Shown here one piece after another: positions 61,440-64,000 of a DNA stretch of 64,000 nt (positions are counted from its first letter, which is position 1; each line of letters starts with the position of its first letter). The DNA comes from Oscillospiraceae bacterium (GTDB taxonomy: Bacteria > Bacillota > Clostridia > Oscillospirales > Oscillospiraceae), in NCBI GenBank assembly GCA_022846095.1, contig AP025583.1:434001-498000 (forward strand). Reading direction: 5' to 3'. A program made the position numbers and the translations under genes. The notes under the pieces are model-generated. The model made no database searches, had not been told where the DNA came from, and saw only the letters and a program-made list of their open reading frames with translations.

Positions 61440-62196
61440 CGGTGTCTTTTGCCGTAACGGCGGTATGTATGCATCCGTCCATCTGGCGGAACTGAGCGTC
61501 GATTTCCTCAAATGTCCTTGAACGGTTAAAGAGTTCTGTGGGCTTGTTCGGAAGCGCCTGGAGTGCGAGCATCTTCGCCCACAGATCCGGGTGGTGCTCG
61601 TAGAGGTGCCGCAGCTCCTGTGTTTTGGCGTTGGGGCAGAAGAAGCAGCCGTTGCGGTCAGAAAACCCGTAGATGGGGGAGAGCAGACCCTCCTGCCTGC
61701 ACAGCTCATAAGCCCCGGCTTCGTCCACACCGTACTTGTCCAGCAGGGAGATCTGCTTGCCGTTCCTCAGCCGCGCCAGCCGCTCCTGCTCATCACTGGC
61801 AATGCCGATATACTGGACTGTATCCTCCGGCAAGCGGCGGATCCACCGGCTGATAGGACGCTTCTTGCAGTCCCGCTGAATAGCGCAGCGCCCGCAGAGG
61901 GGGAAACCCCGGATCATCCCGGCTTTGGGACCACGCTTGATGGTCTGCGACACATTGTCCACATAGGTGGTGGCGTCGCGGAGGATTACCGTCTCAATCC
62001 CCCAGGACTTCAGCTTCGGGATAGCCGTGTGATGGATGAATTCCCGGTGCTCCGGAACCTCCCCACTCGTATCCCGGTCAAACATTACCTCGCAATAGGC
62101 CACCTTCCCCAGCGGCTCCCCGTGCCTCCTGGCCAGGATAAGCGTAGCCATGCTGTCCTTCCCAAAGGAGCAGGAGGCGACATATTCCTCCTTCAG
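61417..62196 (-). CDS. PP-loop (PAPS reductase-like) protein, probable CUG start
   Basis: About 259 residues. The PP-loop nucleotide-binding motif SCSFGKDSMATL is near residue 10, followed by a PAPS-reductase-like fold. Two Cys groups, PLCGRCAIQRDC near 115 and NGCFFCPN near 200, could bind zinc or an iron-sulfur cluster. The first ATG (62151) lies inside the PP-loop motif, so the true start must be upstream. The only reasonable codon is CTG at 62194-62196, overlapping the upstream stop as CTGA. Relatives are frequent in mobile elements and phages, and the DNA phosphorothioation protein DndC has the same fold. Function here is unknown. Confidence 0.85.
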   Translation of the reverse strand: MKEEYVASCSFGKDSMATLILARRHGEPLGKVAYCEVMFDRDTSGEVPEHREFIHHTAIPKLKSWGIETVILRDATTYVDNVSQTIKRGPKAGMIRGFPLCGRCAIQRDCKKRPISRWIRRLPEDTVQYIGIASDEQERLARLRNGKQISLLDKYGVDEAGAYELCRQEGLLSPIYGFSDRNGCFFCPNAKTQELRHLYEHHPDLWAKMLALQALPNKPTELFNRSRTFEEIDAQFRQMDGCIHTAVTAKDTERPRDAS

Positions 62197-62393
62197 GACA
62201 CCTCAAAGCCGCGAAGCCAGCGGATGGCACGCCACTTCCGGCGGAATTCCTCGGTCCAGGCATACCCAGTGGAATTATCCACCGCAATCCATCGCCCGCC
62301 CGCATAGGCAAGGAACAGCCCGCGGGGATGGAATCCGTCCACGACTTTGCGCAGCTGCCCCATGCTGATCCGGCAGATTTCAAAATTCTCCAC
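62193..62393 (-). CDS. Hypothetical 66-residue protein
   Basis: A 66-residue protein starting at a GTG (62393), 10 bases after GAGGAG and overlapping the amidotransferase stop by 14 bases. It is rich in aromatic and basic residues (GYAWTEEFRRKWRAIRWLRG), with FLAYAGGRWIAVDNST resembling a small beta-sheet. The stop overlaps the CUG start of the PP-loop gene. The tight overlaps on both sides argue that it is translated. No known family recognised. Confidence 0.68.
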   Translation of the reverse strand: MENFEICRISMGQLRKVVDGFHPRGLFLAYAGGRWIAVDNSTGYAWTEEFRRKWRAIRWLRGFEVS

Positions 62394-63315
62394 AATAAAG
62401 ATACTCCTCAATTTCCTCCGGGGTAATCCCTTCTTCAACCAGGCGGTCGATTTCCTCCGGGCATAGGCCGAACGCACCGGCTACGGATTTTAGCTCTTCC
62501 AGGTATTCCTGCTCCGCATGCCCGGCGGGTGTTTTACTTAAGGGGAGCGGGTAGCCGGTGAAAAGCGGGAACTGCCAGCTGTCCAGCACGAGCCTGGCGG
62601 TATCAAACCCGCTGGTTGTCATCCTGCCGGACACGTCGATCTTCAAAATATCCCCGCAGCGCGTTTCCACCCTCACCGGCTTCTCCAATACAATCTGCAG
62701 CTTCTTTAATGCGTGGGCCAAAATCCCCTCCGTCGAGGCATAGAGGTAGAACCCCGGCCTGGGGAAATGGACCAGGCAGAGCGGGTTATCCCCCTTGATA
62801 AAATAGAGGCTGTTGCGGCCATCCAGCACGGTAAAGGTGAAAGAACCCTCCATCTGCTCCGCCATATAGGACAGGGTATCGAAGGACAAAACCTTCCTGC
62901 GCTCGATAAGCTGCACCGCAATATAGCTGTCCGTCTCTATCCTGGTGTCGTGTAAACCCAGCTTCCGCCTCAGTTTTCCGTCATTGCGGAGCACCCCGTT
63001 GTGCGCCAGGGCAAACGGCATCCCTCCCACGGCACCCCGGAAGGGATGGTTATTGCAGTTCTTCTTCGCGCTCCCCTGGGTAGCCATACGTGTGTGCCCC
63101 ATTACAACATTGGCGTCGCAGGGGAAGAAGAGCCTTATTTTATGTGCGGGAAGCGGACGCTTAAAAATACGCAGCTGCCCGCCGCTGTTATAGGCTACCC
63201 CGGTTGCGTCGGTCCCCCTGGCTTCGCACTCCTCTGCCAGGGTTGAGAGGATGTACAACCGCTGCTTCCCGGTGAAGCAATTTCCATAGTCCACCATACC
63301 GAACAGGCAGCACAT
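62380..63315 (-). CDS. Class II glutamine amidotransferase-like protein
   Basis: A 311-residue Ntn-type amidotransferase. It starts MCCLFGMVDYG, so Cys2 becomes the N-terminal nucleophile after removal of Met. GTDATGVAY near residue 34, VMGHTRMATQG near 71, ALAHNGVL near 103 and ETDSYIAVQLIE near 127 match the glutaminase site of GlmS and PurF-type enzymes. There is no synthetase or isomerase domain, only about 100 extra residues. It would release ammonia from glutamine for a partner. Its ATG overlaps the stop of the amidoligase gene as ATGA, so that enzyme is the probable partner. Confidence 0.9.
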   Translation of the reverse strand: MCCLFGMVDYGNCFTGKQRLYILSTLAEECEARGTDATGVAYNSGGQLRIFKRPLPAHKIRLFFPCDANVVMGHTRMATQGSAKKNCNNHPFRGAVGGMPFALAHNGVLRNDGKLRRKLGLHDTRIETDSYIAVQLIERRKVLSFDTLSYMAEQMEGSFTFTVLDGRNSLYFIKGDNPLCLVHFPRPGFYLYASTEGILAHALKKLQIVLEKPVRVETRCGDILKIDVSGRMTTSGFDTARLVLDSWQFPLFTGYPLPLSKTPAGHAEQEYLEELKSVAGAFGLCPEEIDRLVEEGITPEEIEEYLYCGEF

Positions 63316-64000
63316 CAGATCTCCACCTCCGCGTCCACAGGCTCGTTGACATACAGGCGGCGCTCTTTTAAGTAATGGATTAGTTCAGGCGCCCGGATGC
63401 CCGCCGCGAAGCTGGTCCAGGATAAGCCTTTCAGCTGTTCGTCGGACATGGAAACCGCCACGCTGCACAGCCTGTCAACAAGCTGCAGCGTGGCGATCAG
63501 CGTATTGTATTTGAGTGTACCCCGGAAAATACGGAACTCCACGGTATCGCGGTTCTGGAGGTTGACAGAGGAATACCTGCCGCCGCCAAACCCTTTCTTG
63601 GCGTGGTCCAGTATCTCCATAGGCTGCTCCTGGTAGCCGTAGCGTGCCGCCCAGCGCTTCAACTGGCGCTCGGTCCGCCTGCTGAATTTCAGCAGCTCCT
63701 CCCAGTGCTTTTCAAAGAAGTACAGCACACGGGCGATACGGGCGTCTTGCTCCTCCTCCGTCTCTCCAAAGGTGGAGCGGTTGACATGGATATGCAGCCC
63801 GCACGTCCTGGCCTTATGGCTGGTATAGCCCATGGAGGCGGCTTTCTCCAAAATATCCGGCCAGGGCATCCGGCTGCGGTGGAACGCCAGCGTCATGGGG
63901 TGGGTGACAATCTCAAAGCCGTCGTCGAGCGAGCCGTCATGCTTGCAGTAAATCAGCTCGTCGGTGCGGTTGGCCAGGCCGAGCAGCTCATCCGCATTCC
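63315..64000 (-). CDS. Amidoligase-family protein, C-terminal part (runs off right edge)
   Basis: About 228 residues of the C-terminal end of an amidoligase_2-type ligase, related to glutamate-cysteine ligase and glutamine synthetase folds. Visible motifs are CKHDGSLDDGFEIVTHPM, LHIHVNRSTFGE and DTVEFRIFRGTL, which match the substrate, metal and nucleotide-binding strands. These enzymes join a carboxylate to an amine using ATP. The start lies right of the window. The four-base overlap with the amidotransferase gene suggests a two-component amide-forming system. Confidence 0.87.
   Translation of the reverse strand, partial: NADELLGLANRTDELIYCKHDGSLDDGFEIVTHPMTLAFHRSRMPWPDILEKAASMGYTSHKARTCGLHIHVNRSTFGETEEEQDARIARVLYFFEKHWEELLKFSRRTERQLKRWAARYGYQEQPMEILDHAKKGFGGGRYSSVNLQNRDTVEFRIFRGTLKYNTLIATLQLVDRLCSVAVSMSDEQLKGLSWTSFAAGIRAPELIHYLKERRLYVNEPVDAEVEI

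Noticed and set aside
61097-61474. A 125-codon version of the 92-residue protein
   Set aside because: The extra 33 codons cross the strong intercistronic hairpin and the end of the PP-loop gene and lack a ribosome site; the ATG at 61375 has one.
1-64000. CRISPR array, tRNA or rRNA genes
   Set aside because: No regularly spaced repeat, cloverleaf or rRNA-like stretch was noticed on reading either strand; only cas3 hints at an array outside.

Overview
The window reads as a high-GC, anaerobic, endospore-forming Firmicute, probably Oscillospiraceae-like. The evidence is an alpha/beta-type spore protein gene, strong AGGAGG-type ribosome sites throughout, a glycine-reductase-type selenoprotein, a rubredoxin-flavin reductase fusion, and TRAP, Opp and amino-acid ABC uptake systems. 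No rRNA, tRNA or CRISPR array was seen, so the genus is not assigned. Many antisense frames stay open because of the GC content and were ignored.

Layout. (1) 0-1.1 kb: 5' part of a cas3 helicase-nuclease gene running off the left edge, then a spore-protein gene. (2) 1.7-11.4 kb, minus strand: a catabolic operon reading dctP-dctQ-dctM (TRAP importer), BKACE beta-keto acid cleavage enzyme, SDR, 3-hydroxyacyl-CoA dehydrogenase, class I fumarase-type hydratase alpha and beta, class II fumarase, malic enzyme. A divergent YesM/YesN-type two-component pair plus a second SDR (11.7-15.8 kb) probably controls it. (3) 15.9-22.5 kb, minus strand: a PrpR-type sigma-54 activator, three phased putative activator sites, a terminator, a near-consensus sigma-54 promoter, then GrdE-like and GrdB-like subunits of a reductase component B, an SLC13 carrier and a TauE-type exporter. 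The GrdB-like gene contains an in-frame UGA read as selenocysteine, followed by a hairpin. (4) 22.8-27.2 kb: gamma-glutamyltransferase, split chromate-transporter-family pair and YtcJ-type amidohydrolase. (5) 27.3-35.3 kb: Opp/Dpp peptide importer with unusual permeases and a divergent LysR regulator. (6) 35.4-43.0 kb: acyltransferase-like protein, AraC regulator, asparaginase, glutamine-type ABC importer and a creatinase-like M24 protein lacking expected metal ligands. (7) 43.1-55.0 kb: mainly housekeeping genes (transglutaminase-like, Hrb, P-loop protein, Pgi, YfbR, M18 aminopeptidase), an AraC regulator with a GH39-like tail, an APC permease and an old-yellow-enzyme reductase.

(8) 55.0-64.0 kb: a polysaccharide deacetylase gene that has lost its 5' end abuts a region of different base composition. 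This looks like one end of an integrated mobile element. It holds an AT-rich operon of two zinc-ribbon membrane proteins and a 60-residue membrane protein with its own promoter, a divergent XRE regulator, a serine resolvase, and a tightly overlapped cassette of amidoligase (partial at the right edge), class II glutamine amidotransferase, a 66-residue protein and a PP-loop protein that appears to start at CUG.

Taken together the chromosomal part is built for scavenging and fermenting organic acids, amino-acid derivatives and peptides. The strongest candidates for undescribed biology are the sigma-54-controlled orphan component-B selenoenzyme, the BKACE/double-fumarase pathway of unknown substrate, and the amidoligase/amidotransferase and zinc-ribbon cassettes in the mobile region.
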